NCBI RefSeq assembly: GCF_014647875.1
Contig: NZ_BMQA01000035.1
Span: 1 to 64,000 of the forward strand
Source of the DNA: Streptomyces brasiliensis
GTDB taxonomy: Bacteria > Actinomycetota > Actinomycetes > Streptomycetales > Streptomycetaceae
Direction of reading: 5' to 3'
DNA length: 64,000 bases
The notes below the pieces were generated by a model. The model saw nothing but the letters and a program-made list of their open reading frames with translations, was not told the DNA's origin and did no database searches. Of the stretch, positions 8,612 through 17,559 are shown in pieces. Within the stretch, counting starts at the first letter, position 1. Every line of letters begins with the position of its first letter. Both the position numbers and the translations under genes were made by a program.

Positions 8612-9604
8612 TTACGAAGCAGTCGGCGATGCCGGGGCCTTCGTGAGATGCCGGGCGAGGTAGCTGTTCCAGGTGTGGCGGAAGCTCTCCGCGAGCTGGG
8701 ACTGCGGGGCGAACAGGTCGAAGGCGTGGTAGGCGCCGGGGTAGAGGTGCAGTTCGACGGGGACGCCGTGGGCGCGCAGGCGCGCGGCGTAGTCGAGGCT
8801 CTCGTCTCGGAAGACGTCGAGTTCACCGACGCCGATGAAGGTCGGGGGCAGGCCGGCGAGGTCGGTAGCCCGGGAGGCGGCGGCGTAGGGCGTGACGTTC
8901 TCGGTGCCGGCGCGGTCGCCCAGGATCGCCTGCCAGGCAAGGAGGTTGGTCGAGCGGTCCCAGATGCCGATGTCGGTGATCTCCCGACTCGAGTCGGTCG
9001 TGTTGCGGTCGTCGAGCATCGGGTACTGCAGCAGCTGGAACAGTGGGGTCGCTGCGCCGCGGTCGCGGATCAGAAGGGCGGTGGCGGCGGCGATGCCTCC
9101 GCCTCCGCTCTGGCCGGCCAGACCGACCCGGGTGGGGTCGAGGCCGAGATCGGTGGCGTTGTCGCTGATCCACCGGTAGGCGGTGTATCCGTCCTCGGCG
9201 GCGCCGGGCGCGGGGGTTTCCGGGGCCAGGCGGTAGTCGACGGCGACGACGGCGCAGCCGAGTGCCGCGGACAGCTGCTTGAGCCAGGGTGCGTCCTGAG
9301 CGGCGAAGCCGAGCACCTGCCCACCGCCGTGGAACCACATGATGACCGGCAGTGGTCCAGGCGCGTTCCGCGGATGCAGCAGGAGGACCGGGACGTCGGG
9401 GGCTCCGGCGCGTGGCACCTGGATCTCGTCGGCGGTGACGGTGGGCTCGTCGGGGATGGTGCCGGCTATGACTTCGGCGAGCGCGCGGACGGCCTCGCGT
9501 GTGGCGGGGATGTCGGTCAGGTCGAAGACGCCGTTCGGGCCGATCGACATGGCCTGGAGTGCTGCGGCCAGTTCGCTGTCGATCGCGGGACGGGAGCGGG
9601 GCAT
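8612..9604 (-). CDS. Alpha/beta hydrolase, HSL-type esterase
   Basis: 330 residues from ATG 9604, preceded by GGAAAGAAG. It has the hormone-sensitive-lipase signature: oxyanion HGGG (WFHGGGQV), the nucleophile elbow GQSGGGG, the acid in GELDVFRDE and the base in YHAFDLF. Proteins of this type hydrolyse small carboxylic esters, often acetylated or xenobiotic substrates, in the cytoplasm. The gene follows the epimerase gene on the same strand (177 bases apart), so both are probably controlled from the TetR promoter region at ~10.8 kb. A length near 330 is normal for the family. Confidence 0.9.
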   Translation of the reverse strand: MPRSRPAIDSELAAALQAMSIGPNGVFDLTDIPATREAVRALAEVIAGTIPDEPTVTADEIQVPRAGAPDVPVLLLHPRNAPGPLPVIMWFHGGGQVLGFAAQDAPWLKQLSAALGCAVVAVDYRLAPETPAPGAAEDGYTAYRWISDNATDLGLDPTRVGLAGQSGGGGIAAATALLIRDRGAATPLFQLLQYPMLDDRNTTDSSREITDIGIWDRSTNLLAWQAILGDRAGTENVTPYAAASRATDLAGLPPTFIGVGELDVFRDESLDYAARLRAHGVPVELHLYPGAYHAFDLFAPQSQLAESFRHTWNSYLARHLTKAPASPTAS

Positions 9605-9780
9605 GGTTCTTCTTTCCGGGGGTGGGGTCTGCGTCAGGGACACGGGAGGGTGGTCAGACCGTCGGTGCGGCGAGGTAGTCGCCGCACCGACGGTCATCGA
9701 GCAGGCCCGGGTGGCTGGGCCCAGCCGAGCAGGGCCTGGACGTGGCGCGGGGACCGGGTGGGATGGAGTGGGGGGCGGGC

Positions 9781-10704
9781 TCAGCGTGTGGTGCTCGCAG
9801 GGAGGTCGAAGTAGTGGCCTTGGCCGAGGTCGTCGATGAGGCCGGGCTGGACGGGCTTCCAGCCGAGGAGGTTCCGGGTCAGCGTGCTCGAGGACGGGTT
9901 GTCGGCCGTGGCGTGGCTGCTGAGGAAGCCGAAGTGGGCGTCGGCCTGCGTCGACGGGATGCTGACCACCGGCAGGTTCAGCCGGCGGCCGATGGCCTCG
10001 GCGATCTCCCGGAAGGCGATCCCCTGGTCGTCGACGGCGTGCAGCCGTGACCCCGCCGGCGCGGATTCCAGCGCCAGCCGGTACAGGCGTGCCGCGTCGA
10101 GGGTGTGCACGGCGGGCCAGCGGTTGGCCCCGTCGCCGACGTAGGCGGCGACGCCCTTGGACCGGGCGAGGGAGATCAGGGTCGGGATGAAGCCGTTGCG
10201 GTCGAGCGTGCTGTGCACGGTCGGAGCAAGCCGGACGACGGACGACCGGATGCCGCGTTCCGCGAGTGCGACCACCGCGTTCTCGGCGTCGATCCGCGGC
10301 CCTGCGTCGATCACGTCGGCTTCGGTGCCGGCGTCTGCCAGCCCCGCGAAGGCGAGCAGCATGGTTCCCGACGTGGTCACCAGAGGCTTGCCGGTGCCGG
10401 CGAGCGCGTTTGCGAGCGTCTCGATGGCGCGCAGATCCGCTGCGACCGCGCTGCCGAAGTCGCCGGCGAACATGGCGTCGTGCTTGAAGGCCAGGTGGAT
10501 GACGCCGTCGGCCGCGGCGGCGGCTGCGGCGAGGCTGTCGAGATCGTCGAGGTCGCCTCGGTGCACCTCGGCTTCGGCAGCCGTCAACGCGGCGGCGGAC
10601 TTGTCCGAACGGGCCAGGCCGACGACCTGGTGTCCCGCTTCGAGAAGTTCGGGAACGACGGCGGAGCCGACGTGTCCGGAGGCTCCGGTGACGAATACGC
10701 GCAT
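9781..10704 (-). CDS. NAD(P)-dependent epimerase / atypical SDR
   Basis: 307 residues from ATG 10704. The N-terminal FVTGASGHVGSAVVPEL is the GxxGxxG NAD(P) site of extended or atypical SDRs, followed by GDLDDLDSL and VIHLAF. Later TSGTMLLAFAG and the VRLAPTVHS segment fit the family of nucleoside-diphosphate-sugar-epimerase-like reductases. The substrate cannot be read from sequence. It is divergently transcribed from a TetR-family gene 138 bases away; this is a common arrangement for a reductase induced by its own substrate. Confidence 0.9.
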   Translation of the reverse strand: MRVFVTGASGHVGSAVVPELLEAGHQVVGLARSDKSAAALTAAEAEVHRGDLDDLDSLAAAAAAADGVIHLAFKHDAMFAGDFGSAVAADLRAIETLANALAGTGKPLVTTSGTMLLAFAGLADAGTEADVIDAGPRIDAENAVVALAERGIRSSVVRLAPTVHSTLDRNGFIPTLISLARSKGVAAYVGDGANRWPAVHTLDAARLYRLALESAPAGSRLHAVDDQGIAFREIAEAIGRRLNLPVVSIPSTQADAHFGFLSSHATADNPSSSTLTRNLLGWKPVQPGLIDDLGQGHYFDLPASTTR

Positions 10705-10750
10705 GGTGCGTGCCTTCCTGCTGCGGGCTCCCCACCGGAGGCGGGACCCT

Positions 10751-10769
10751 GATGTCAGTTCGTGACATC
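10751..10769. promoter_or_regulatory. Operator-like palindrome 1
   Basis: GATGTCAGTTCGTGACATC is a perfect 7-5-7 palindrome, 47 bases before the epimerase start. It is the strongest of three similar sites. Confidence 0.7.
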
Positions 10770-10781
10770 ACCTTAAGCGTC

Positions 10782-10800
10782 GACGTCAGTCTCTGTCATC
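10782..10800. promoter_or_regulatory. Operator-like palindrome 2
   Basis: GACGTCAGTCTCTGTCATC shares the GAYGTCA half-site and GTCATC end with the other two; 31 bases downstream of site 1. Confidence 0.6.
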
Positions 10801-10805
10801 ACTCT

Positions 10806-10836
10806 GATGTCAGATTCTGTCATCGCGGGGTAGGAT
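10806..10836 (+). promoter_or_regulatory. Operator 3 and leaderless promoter of the TetR gene
   Basis: GATGTCAGATTCTGTCATC (10806-10824) overlaps a -35-like ATGTCA (10807-10812). After 18 bases comes TAGGAT (10831-10836), a standard Streptomyces -10. The ATG lies only six bases beyond it, so the tetR transcript is probably leaderless. Repressor bound here would block its own promoter. Confidence 0.65.
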
Positions 10837-10842
10837 CGGAGC

Positions 10843-11463
10843 ATGAGCCGATGGGAACCCGACGCACGAGGCCGCCTGGAGAAGGCGGCGCTGGAGCTCT
10901 ACAACCACCAGGGCTTCGACGCCACCACCGTCGCGGAGATCGCCACCCGCGCCGGGGTCACCGAACGGACCTTCTACCGGCACTTCGCCGACAAACGGGA
11001 AGTGCTCTTCCCCGGGGACAACCCCCTCGCCGACATCCTTGCGGACGCCTCGGCCGCCGCCCCCGTCCCGCTCCCGCCGCTGGAGGTGATCACCCGCGCC
11101 CTGACCGAAGCCGCTCCCGTCTTCGAAGAACGCGCAGACCTGGTACGGCAACGTCAGGCCGTCATCGCCGCCAACCCTGAGCTCCAGGAACGCGAACTGG
11201 CCAAACTCGCCGCATTCGCCTCCACGCTCGCCCACGCGCTGCGCGAACGCGGTCTGGAGAGCATCACCGCAGCACTCGCCGCGGAAATCGGGATCGCCGC
11301 GTTCAAGGTCGCCTTCGAACGCTGGGTCAACGACCCTGACCGACACTCCCTCGTCCAGCACATTCGGGAAACCCTGGACACTGCCAGGCACCTCATCGCA
11401 CCCGCCGAACATGTCGCCGCGACCGACGGCTTGAGCTTCACAGGCCAGGAGGGAGTGGCATGA
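10843..11463 (+). CDS. TetR-family repressor
   Basis: 206 residues. The N-terminal HTH is clear: RGRLEKAALELYNHQGFDAT, TVAEIATRAGVTERTFYRHF, ADKREVLFP. The C-terminal ligand domain is alpha-helical and family-variable. The start has no Shine-Dalgarno but fits a leaderless mRNA from TAGGAT at 10831. Three near-identical palindromes lie in the 138-base divergent region, so it most likely represses itself and the epimerase/esterase pair. Confidence 0.92.
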   Translation: MSRWEPDARGRLEKAALELYNHQGFDATTVAEIATRAGVTERTFYRHFADKREVLFPGDNPLADILADASAAAPVPLPPLEVITRALTEAAPVFEERADLVRQRQAVIAANPELQERELAKLAAFASTLAHALRERGLESITAALAAEIGIAAFKVAFERWVNDPDRHSLVQHIRETLDTARHLIAPAEHVAATDGLSFTGQEGVA

Positions 11464-11647
11464 ATGCGGTGGGCACTCTGAGCAAGGGGCCTGCGGTGGC
11501 TTTGTGAAGGGGGGCTTCCCCCAAGGCCGGGAAGTTCGCAGGTCACCCAAGCCCGTTGAGAGTCCGAGGGCAATGCACAACGGAGCTCGTTGGTACAGGC
11601 AGTCGACCAAGACAGCTTGTAGCTGAGGGGCTCCGTCGCAGGTTCAT

Positions 11648-12110
11648 CTTGCCCTGCCGTCCGCGCTGACGGCCATCCCCCGTACGGTGACCGTGGCCGC
11701 GGGCCGGTTCGCGCCGGGCCACCTGGGAGAGCTGACCGCCGTGGTGCCGTTCGAGCTCGTCGACGCGGTGCTGGCGGAGACGCGGACGGTGGAGCGGCGG
11801 CTGCGTGATCTGCCGTCCCGGGTCGGGATGTACTTCCTGCTCGTTTTGTGTCTGGTCCCCGAGGTCGGATACCGGCTGGTCCGGGACAAGCTCACCGCCG
11901 GACTGGCCGGGATGCCGGTGGCCTCGCCGAGCGTGAAGGCCCTGCGGGATTTGCGCCGTCGGCTGGGGGTTGCGCGGGTGCGGTCAATGTTCGAGGTGCT
12001 CGCTGGGCCGCTGGCCCGCTCGGCGCCGCCGGGGGTGCGGTTCGGTGCGTACCGGACTGTGGCCTTCGACGGTTGCAGCTCGCTGCGGGTGCCCGATTCG
12101 CTGCGTAACC
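11648..12110 (+). mobile_element. 5-prime fragment of an IS4-type transposase
   Basis: From about 11648 the frame LPSALTAIPRTVTVAAGRFA, PGHLGELTAVVPFELVDAV, then VERRLRDLPSRVGMYFLLVL is the IS4 N-terminal domain seen in Streptomyces elements. It reaches the first catalytic aspartate (TVAFDGCSSLRVPDS) and then similarity ends near 12110. The rest of the DDE core is absent. Confidence 0.75.
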
Positions 12111-12546
12111 TGGCCGCAGTTGCGTTGGCTGGCCCGCGACCCGGCCTCCGGCACCGTGCAGATGCAGATGGTGCTGCGCCTCGGATACGGGCCGCAGGGC
12201 CCGGCCACACCACGCCGCCCGGTCCGGGACGTCCTCGAGATCGTGCGATCACGGGCGTGGACGCCACGGCCAGGGGATCGTCCGGTGGGGTGTTTGGCCC
12301 CCTGGGTTGCGGGTGAGTCGTTGGGAAACAATTCCCGCACTCTTGCGCGTCGGCCGGAGCCGGGAGGGCCAATGCAGGCCGGTAGCTGCCTCGCCCCGGG
12401 CCGACGGGCCCCATGCTGAGGGAAGTTCGGCCCTGTCGGCGTCGACAGGGCCACGGGGACCATGAACGGGCCGGGCGGACCTGTCCACCAACCCAGTGGT
12501 GATGGTGCGCTCCGACCTTTGCGTGCCCGCATCCTGAAGGAGTCTC
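12111..12546. other. Intergenic stretch after the IS4 fragment
   Basis: No credible gene on either strand. The last part contains a small inverted repeat around CCCTGTCGGCGTCGACAGGG (12432-12451) and the ribosome-binding site GAAGGAG for the globin gene. Confidence 0.4.
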
Positions 12547-13329
12547 ATGCTTTCGCCCGAGTCGGCTGCTGTCATCCGTGCCACCCTGCCCGCCGTCGGC
12601 GGCGCCCTGGACGACATCACGACACGCTTCTACGCGACCATGTTCGGCGAGCAACCCGAGCTGCTGGACGGGCTGTTCAACCGCGGCAACCAGGCCAGCG
12701 GCGAGCAGCGCAAGGCGCTGGCCGGATCGATCGCGGCCTTCGCCCAGGCGTTGCTGGCCGACCCCGACTCCCGGCCGGATGAGCTGTTGGCGAGGATCGC
12801 CCACAAGCATGCCGCGCTCGGGGTGACCGAGGACCAGTACACGATCGTCCACAAGTACCTCTTCCGTGCCATCGGCGATGTGCTGGGCGATGCGGTCACC
12901 CCGGAGGTGGCCGCGGCCTGGGACGAGGTGTTCTGGCTGATGGCCGGCGCCCTCATCGCCCAGGAGGCCCGCCTCTACCAGCAGGCCCAGGTCGACCCGC
13001 GCAAGCCTTGGCGGCAGTGGACCGTGGTGGAGCGGCGCGAGGAGACCGCGGACGTGGCCCCCGCACCTGCCGTCCTTCCCGCAACCGGCCGGTTTTCCCC
13101 ACATCGTCTCGACATAATCCGGCAGCCCCGGATCCGGCCTGGACGAGCACGCGCGGCTCAACGTTCGCCTGTCCGCCGGCGCGCCCCGTCGGCCTCAGGA
13201 ACGAAGGCGGCTTCACTCCGGGCATCGGCCCGCCCGACGGCGTCTACGTTCTGCTCGTCGAGGCGATCACGGATGCCAGACGCTCGGAACGCGACCCGCG
13301 ACAGCCGGCGGGTGACAGGTGACGGGTGA
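12547..13329 (+). pseudogene. hmp: Truncated flavohemoglobin: globin domain only
   Basis: ATG 12547 follows GAAGGAG. Residues 1-~140 are the globin part of flavohemoglobin: LSPESAAVIRATLPAVGGAL, DDITTRFYATMF, then HKHAALGVTEDQYTIVHKYL with the proximal heme His in KHAALGV. The start of the FAD domain is still seen (WRQWTVVERREETAD, residues ~158-172), but after that no FAD or NAD-binding motif can be found and the frame runs on to 13329 in unrelated sequence. Flavohemoglobins detoxify nitric oxide and need the reductase part; the remaining globin could at most bind heme. It sits at the edge of a stress-type gene island. Confidence 0.8.
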
Positions 13330-13449
13330 GGCGATGACCACCGAGCAGGTCATCGGCCGTCACAAGTGATGTGCAGTGAACAGTGTGCGCTGGGCAGCCC
13401 ATGGCCCGCCCAGGGCCCCGCGTGCAGAGAAGTGCAATCGAGCGGCTGC

Positions 13450-14166
13450 TCAGCCGATCTGGCGGCTCTGCTTGCCCGCATGCTGCGGAACCGGCCCCCG
13501 GCCGTCGTCGACGCGGCAGGTCAGGCTGTTGACGACGCCCACAACCCCGTCGATCCGATACGTCAGATGGATCGCCTCGGGTATGCCGCTGCGGTGCTCC
13601 AGGCACCCTTCCAGCGTGACCACGCCGTCCCGGACCGATACCGTCACAGTGTCGGCAGCCAGGCCCGTGCCGCGGCTCAGCACGTCGGCGACTTCCTGGT
13701 GGATCTCCTCGTCGGTACGCAGGAACACCCGCAGCAGGTCGCGGCGGGTGGCGATGCCGATCAGCCGGTCCTCCTCATCCACGACCGGGAGCCGCTCGAC
13801 GCCGTGGCGTTCCATCACGCGTGCGGCATCCGCGACCCGCTGTTCGGGATGCACGGTGACCGCGGGTGTGGACATCAGATCCCCTGCGGTGGCTGCTTTC
13901 CCGTCGGCCGCGTGGCGGGCCGGGCGCCCCGTCGCCGGCCTGGGGAGCTCCGTCGCCCGGCGACTGGCGGACGAGGCCGCTTGGTGGCGGATCAGATCGG
14001 TCTCGGAGACCACGCCGACGACCTTGTCGTCGCGGTCGACCACGGGCAGCCCGCTGATCCGGTGCCGATCCAGCAGCCGTGCCACGTCCTTGAACGGTGT
14101 CTCCGGGCGAGCCTGGACGACCTCACGGGTCATCACTTCGCCGATGATGCGGAACATCACGCCCAC
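13450..14166 (-). CDS. Tandem-CBS plus BON domain protein
   Basis: 238 residues. CBS1 (~residues 8-62: IIGEVMTREVVQARPETPFK, ISGLPVVDRDDKVVGVVSE), CBS2 (~95-150: AGDLMSTPAVTVHPEQRVAD, RLPVVDEEDRLIGIATRRDL) and a BON domain (~158-220: VTVSVRDGVVTLEGCLEHRS). CBS pairs bind adenosyl ligands such as AMP or ATP; BON domains associate with membranes or ligands. Such proteins occur beside Hsp20, flavohemoglobin and dormancy-type genes in streptomycetes. No membrane segment. Likely energy or stress sensing, but partners are unknown. Confidence 0.92.
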   Translation of the reverse strand: MGVMFRIIGEVMTREVVQARPETPFKDVARLLDRHRISGLPVVDRDDKVVGVVSETDLIRHQAASSASRRATELPRPATGRPARHAADGKAATAGDLMSTPAVTVHPEQRVADAARVMERHGVERLPVVDEEDRLIGIATRRDLLRVFLRTDEEIHQEVADVLSRGTGLAADTVTVSVRDGVVTLEGCLEHRSGIPEAIHLTYRIDGVVGVVNSLTCRVDDGRGPVPQHAGKQSRQIG

Positions 14167-14621
14167 TTCCTTCCCTGCCCGCCGTCCACGAACGAGGCGC
14201 GGCGGAGTACTTCTGCGCCCGATCGCCCGACGGCGAGGGCGGTCCGCGGCGACCTGCAGGGGCCATGGGGGACGGAACGCACGGGCCCCGCCGGTCCGTG
14301 GTAGCCGCGGTCATCCCTGCGGACTCTGTCCCAGAGAGCCGGCCCTCTGGTATCAGTTCAGCCTGCCTCTCGGACGGCAGCCGGGGCAGGGGCCGACAGT
14401 CCCCGAGCAGAGGACCGAGGTGCCCCGCCGCCCAGCGGAGCGAGGGTCGAAAGGCCACGGCCCACCGGGGAGGACGCGGCGAACGGGCCGCATCAGCTCA
14501 TGGCCCGGCTCCGCTGCGACCAGGAGCTGGGAACGGGAATAGCGTGATCGCCCCCGTCGGTACTTGCCGGGCGTGTGCCGCACCGTGCGGCGCCGCGGTC
14601 CTGGGTCCTGGCGGTTGGATG
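14167..14621. other. Intergenic stretch upstream of CBS-BON gene
   Basis: No coding frame stands out. GC-rich blocks such as CAGGGGCCATGGGGGAC (about 14257) and ACGGGCCCCGCCGGTCCGTGG-like sequence near 14280 could be part of the minus-strand promoter region; I see no clear -10. Confidence 0.35.
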
Positions 14622-14825
14622 TCAGGTCTTGGCGACGGTGAGCAGCACCGCGGCGTCCTCGACCGCCTGCACGCTGTGGCGGGCCTCGGGGATGGTGATC
14701 AGGTCGCCGGTCCGGCCCTCCCAGGAGGTGTCGCCGCTGGTGAGACGGACGCGTCCGCGCAGCACCAGCAGGGTCGCTTCGCCGGGGTTCTCGTGCTCGG
14801 CGAGCCCACCTCGCAGCACCCCCAT
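14622..14825 (-). pseudogene. Cupin-domain protein, N-truncated
   Basis: 67 codons on the minus strand: LAEHENPGEATLLVLRGRVR, LTSGDTSWEGRTGDLITIPE, ARHSVQAVEDAAVLLTVAK. This is the second half of a small single-domain cupin (typical length ~110). The upstream part (metal-ligand histidines before AEHENPGE) is missing, and a formate dehydrogenase fragment on the other strand begins about 18 bases away, so the gene was cut. Confidence 0.7.
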
Positions 14826-14842
14826 GCCTCCCGCCTGGTGAA

Positions 14843-14980
14843 CTGCCCAACGACGACTGCCCGTTGGTCCTGGTCACCGGGCGGCGCCGGGCCCACTACA
14901 ACTCCGGCAGCATGACCCGGCGCGGCGGCAACCTCGCACTCGCCCCGGTCACGTCTGAGTGGCCTCACAGAGCCGGTTAG
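14843..14980 (+). pseudogene. Fragment of formate dehydrogenase alpha (molybdopterin-binding C-terminal domain)
   Basis: The frame LPNDDCPLVLVTGRRRAHYN, SGSMTRRGGNLALAPV, ending at TAG 14978-14980, carries the hallmark TGRxxxHYNSGSMTRR of FdhA-type molybdopterin oxidoreductases. Only ~35 residues are recognisable and there is no start. It shows that an fdh gene once belonged to this island. Confidence 0.75.
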
Positions 14981-14998
14981 GGGGTTCCCAAGCCCGTT

Positions 14999-16423
14999 CT
15001 AGCCCTTGAGGACGCCAAGCGGCACCAGGCGGGCGACAAGCCGGCCCAGGTCGTTGTGTTGGCTTGCACGGACAACGGCGTCGACGTCCTTGTACGCCTC
15101 GGGCGCTTCCTCGATCACGCTGCGCCAGGAGGCGGGGCGCACCGAGACCCCCACACCGGCCAGCTCCTGGCGCAACTGCCGGGCGGACGTCTCACGGTGG
15201 GCGCGGTGCCGACTCCAGACGCGGCCCGCGCCGTGGCAGCAGGAGTCGAACGCCCGGTTGCCGGTGCTGCCGGTCATGACGTACGAGGCGGTACCCATCG
15301 TGCCGGGCACGAACACCGGCTGGCCGAAGCGGCGCAGCGCGTCCGGCAGGTCGGCGTGGCCCGGCGGCAGGGCCCGGGTGGCGCCCTTGCGGTGGACACA
15401 CAGCAGCGCCCGGGCGCCGTCGTGGGGGTGGGTTTCCAGCTTGGCCAGGTTGTGCGAGACGTCGTAGAGCAGATCCAGGCCGGAGCCGGCGAGCTGCAGA
15501 AATACCCGGCGGGCGGCGTCGGCGAGCAGCTGGCGGTTGGCGCGGGCGTAGTTCGCGGCCGCGGCCATCGCGCCCAGGTAGGCGCGGCCCTCCGGCGAGT
15601 CGACGGGCACGCAGGCCAGTTGCGGGTCGGGTACGTCGATGCCGTACCGCTGCATCACGGCGTCCATGGCCCGCACGTGGTCGGCACAGATCTGGTGGCC
15701 CAGACCGCGCGAGCCGCAGTGGATCATGACGCACACCAGGCCGGGGCGCAGGCCGAACGCCCGGGCACACGTCTCGTCGTAGACCGCGTCGACCGCCTGG
15801 ACCTCCAGGAAGTGGTTGGCCGAGCCGAGGCTGCCGACCTGCCCGGCGCCGCGTTCCAGGGCGCGCTCGCCGACCTGGGTGACATCGGCGTCACCGACGG
15901 CTCCGCCGTCCTCGCACCGCTCCACGTCATGCGGCACCCCGTGGCCCTGCTCGACCGCGTACCGGGCACCGCCGCGCAGGATCTCGTGCAGCTGTGCCCG
16001 GCCCGCCAGGTGCCACAGGCCGCCGCGCCCGAGCCCGCGCGGGATCAGCCCGTCCAAGCGGTCCATCAGCACGGGCAGCTTCCGGAGCAGGGCGGCGCGG
16101 TCCACGTGCGCGGTGAGCAGGCGCACCCCGCAGGAGATGTCGAAGCCCACCCCTCCCGGAGAGATGACCCCGCCGCCCGCGACGTCGGTAGCGGCCACGC
16201 CGCCGATCGGGAAGCCGTAGCCCCAGTGGATGTCGGGCATCGCGTACGAGGCGCGGACGATACCCGGCAGCGTGGCCACGCGGGCCACCTGGGAAAGGGC
16301 CTGGTCACCCGGCTCGTCCGGCAATAGGTCCCGTGGGGCGAGGACGACTCCGGGTACGCGCATGGTGCCAGTCTGTTCGATGCGGAATCGCCAGGGTCCG
16401 TCCGCCACCAGCCGGATGTCCAT
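14999..16423 (-). CDS. rtcB: RtcB-family RNA ligase
   Basis: 474 residues from ATG 16423 with GAGGAGG upstream. RtcB joins RNA 2-prime,3-prime-cyclic phosphate or 3-prime-phosphate ends to 5-prime-OH ends using GTP and manganese. All expected metal and catalytic residues are visible: D95 and C98 (GFDISCGV), H204 (SANHFLEV), H235 (MIHCGSRG), H324 (DVSHNLAK) and the guanylylated His in SCCHGAGR (H397). It is transcribed with the archease gene 53 bases upstream, a pairing that supports an active, multiple-turnover ligase. It sits in a stress-protein island rather than near tRNA genes, so the likely job is repair of RNA cut during stress. Confidence 0.95.
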   Translation of the reverse strand: MDIRLVADGPWRFRIEQTGTMRVPGVVLAPRDLLPDEPGDQALSQVARVATLPGIVRASYAMPDIHWGYGFPIGGVAATDVAGGGVISPGGVGFDISCGVRLLTAHVDRAALLRKLPVLMDRLDGLIPRGLGRGGLWHLAGRAQLHEILRGGARYAVEQGHGVPHDVERCEDGGAVGDADVTQVGERALERGAGQVGSLGSANHFLEVQAVDAVYDETCARAFGLRPGLVCVMIHCGSRGLGHQICADHVRAMDAVMQRYGIDVPDPQLACVPVDSPEGRAYLGAMAAAANYARANRQLLADAARRVFLQLAGSGLDLLYDVSHNLAKLETHPHDGARALLCVHRKGATRALPPGHADLPDALRRFGQPVFVPGTMGTASYVMTGSTGNRAFDSCCHGAGRVWSRHRAHRETSARQLRQELAGVGVSVRPASWRSVIEEAPEAYKDVDAVVRASQHNDLGRLVARLVPLGVLKG

Positions 16424-16476
16424 GTCGGTTCGGCCTCCTCGACGAGGCGTCCCGGCGAGGGACGCCGGGACGGGCG

Positions 16477-16911
16477 TCACACATCCAGCGTCACTCGGCA
16501 CGCCCACCCGTGCGCGTCCTGGACCAGCCGCAGTCCATGCAACGCGACAGCCTTGGGCACGGCCCCGGTCTGTACGGCCGTCGAGCTGCGGGCCATCCTG
16601 AATTGCACGCGTACGCCACCCGGCTCCGGCGCCACCGTGACCTCCACAGGGAGTTCGTCCGCTGCGTCCATGCGGTAGATGACTTCCTCCAGCACGGCGG
16701 CCAGGAGCCGGCCGTCGTCCTTGGCCGACACCACACACTCCCGCGCAACGCAGGAGGAGTCCGCAGGCAGTTCGGCGAAGCTGCCGACCATGCCCCGCAC
16801 CGCCTCGACGATGCACTCCTCGCGTGTCGGCGCCCAGGCCTCGACGCGCAGATCTCCGGTGTGCGGAACACTCCGATGACCGCGCAGCGAATGCCCGGGC
16901 CCGGTGGTCAT
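16477..16911 (-). CDS. Archease, RtcB activator
   Basis: About 144 residues from ATG 16911: HTGDLRVEAWAPTREECIVE, AVRGMVGSFAEL, later LLAAVLEEVIYRMDA and the C-terminal GWACRVTLDV. This is the archease fold, including the early acidic D in HTGDL and the terminal D that bind metal. Archease helps RtcB guanylylation. Upstream starts up to 17007 are open, but the chosen start gives the usual family length and begins just before the conserved HTGD. The gene precedes rtcB on the minus strand. Confidence 0.88.
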   Translation of the reverse strand: MTTGPGHSLRGHRSVPHTGDLRVEAWAPTREECIVEAVRGMVGSFAELPADSSCVARECVVSAKDDGRLLAAVLEEVIYRMDAADELPVEVTVAPEPGGVRVQFRMARSSTAVQTGAVPKAVALHGLRLVQDAHGWACRVTLDV

Positions 16912-17100
16912 GATCGTCCAGAGATCCGGCCGGTCGGCCGGACACACGTCCCGGCACGGCGCATTGTTGGCGTGTTCCTGTCGCATGGTGCAGGGTGTGT
17001 GCGCCACCCGATTCGGCTGGTCACCCCACGCGGTCGCACGGTTGCGGATCGAGGGTCAGCCGTCCGCACCCGTCGATCGTGCCCCTGCGGGAGCTGTGGT

Positions 17101-17559
17101 TCAGCCCTCGATCTCGATGTGATGAGGCTTGGCCGCCTGGGCCTTGGGGACAGCGACGGTGAGGATGCCGTCGGCAAGGGTGGCGTGCACATCCTCGGCC
17201 TTCACCTCGGTGGGCAGCAGCGCCCGGTACTCGAATCGCCCGGTGCGACGCGTGGCGCGGCGCAGGACGCCTTCCCGTTCGCGTTCCTTCAGCTCCCCGG
17301 TGATATGCAGTTCCCGACCGCTGACCTCGACGTTGATGTCCTCGCGCTTGATGCCGGGCAGTTCGCACTCGACCTTGTAGGTCTCATCGGTCTCGCTCAG
17401 GTCGGCCAACGGCGCCCAGGCCATGGGCTCCGTCCAGGACGGTGCGGCGGACTCCAGGAACCGGTTCATCCGCTCGAAGAATTCGTCGAACTCGGCGGCC
17501 ATCGGCGGGTAGGCCCGCTCCAGCATGCTGCCGTGCCGGTGTCGTGCGGGCAGAGTCAT
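17101..17559 (-). CDS. Hsp20 / alpha-crystallin small heat-shock protein
   Basis: 152 residues from ATG 17559, chosen because GGAGGTGA lies right upstream; an open frame extends further but without such a site. The alpha-crystallin domain covers ~residues 45-150 (ETYKVECELPGIKREDINVE, VSGRELHITGELKERERE, YRALLPTEVKAEDVHATLAD, GILTVAVPK). Ends with PHHIEIEG; the usual I-x-I anchor is IEI. ATP-independent holdase that keeps unfolding proteins soluble. Part of the stress island with CBS-BON and RtcB. Confidence 0.95.
   Translation of the reverse strand: MTLPARHRHGSMLERAYPPMAAEFDEFFERMNRFLESAAPSWTEPMAWAPLADLSETDETYKVECELPGIKREDINVEVSGRELHITGELKEREREGVLRRATRRTGRFEYRALLPTEVKAEDVHATLADGILTVAVPKAQAAKPHHIEIEG

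Noticed and set aside
9070..10771. Extension of the esterase frame upstream through the epimerase gene as one 719-residue protein
   Set aside because: The frame is open by chance through the epimerase gene; the esterase has its own start and ribosome-binding site at 9604, and the epimerase motifs are in another frame.
12547..13329. Single-domain globin as a complete natural gene
   Set aside because: The FAD-domain opening WRQWTVVERREETAD is still present after the globin, which shows a truncated flavohemoglobin.
15056..16327. Long plus-strand open frame opposite rtcB
   Set aside because: It is the antisense shadow of rtcB; codon bias and all motifs belong to the minus strand.
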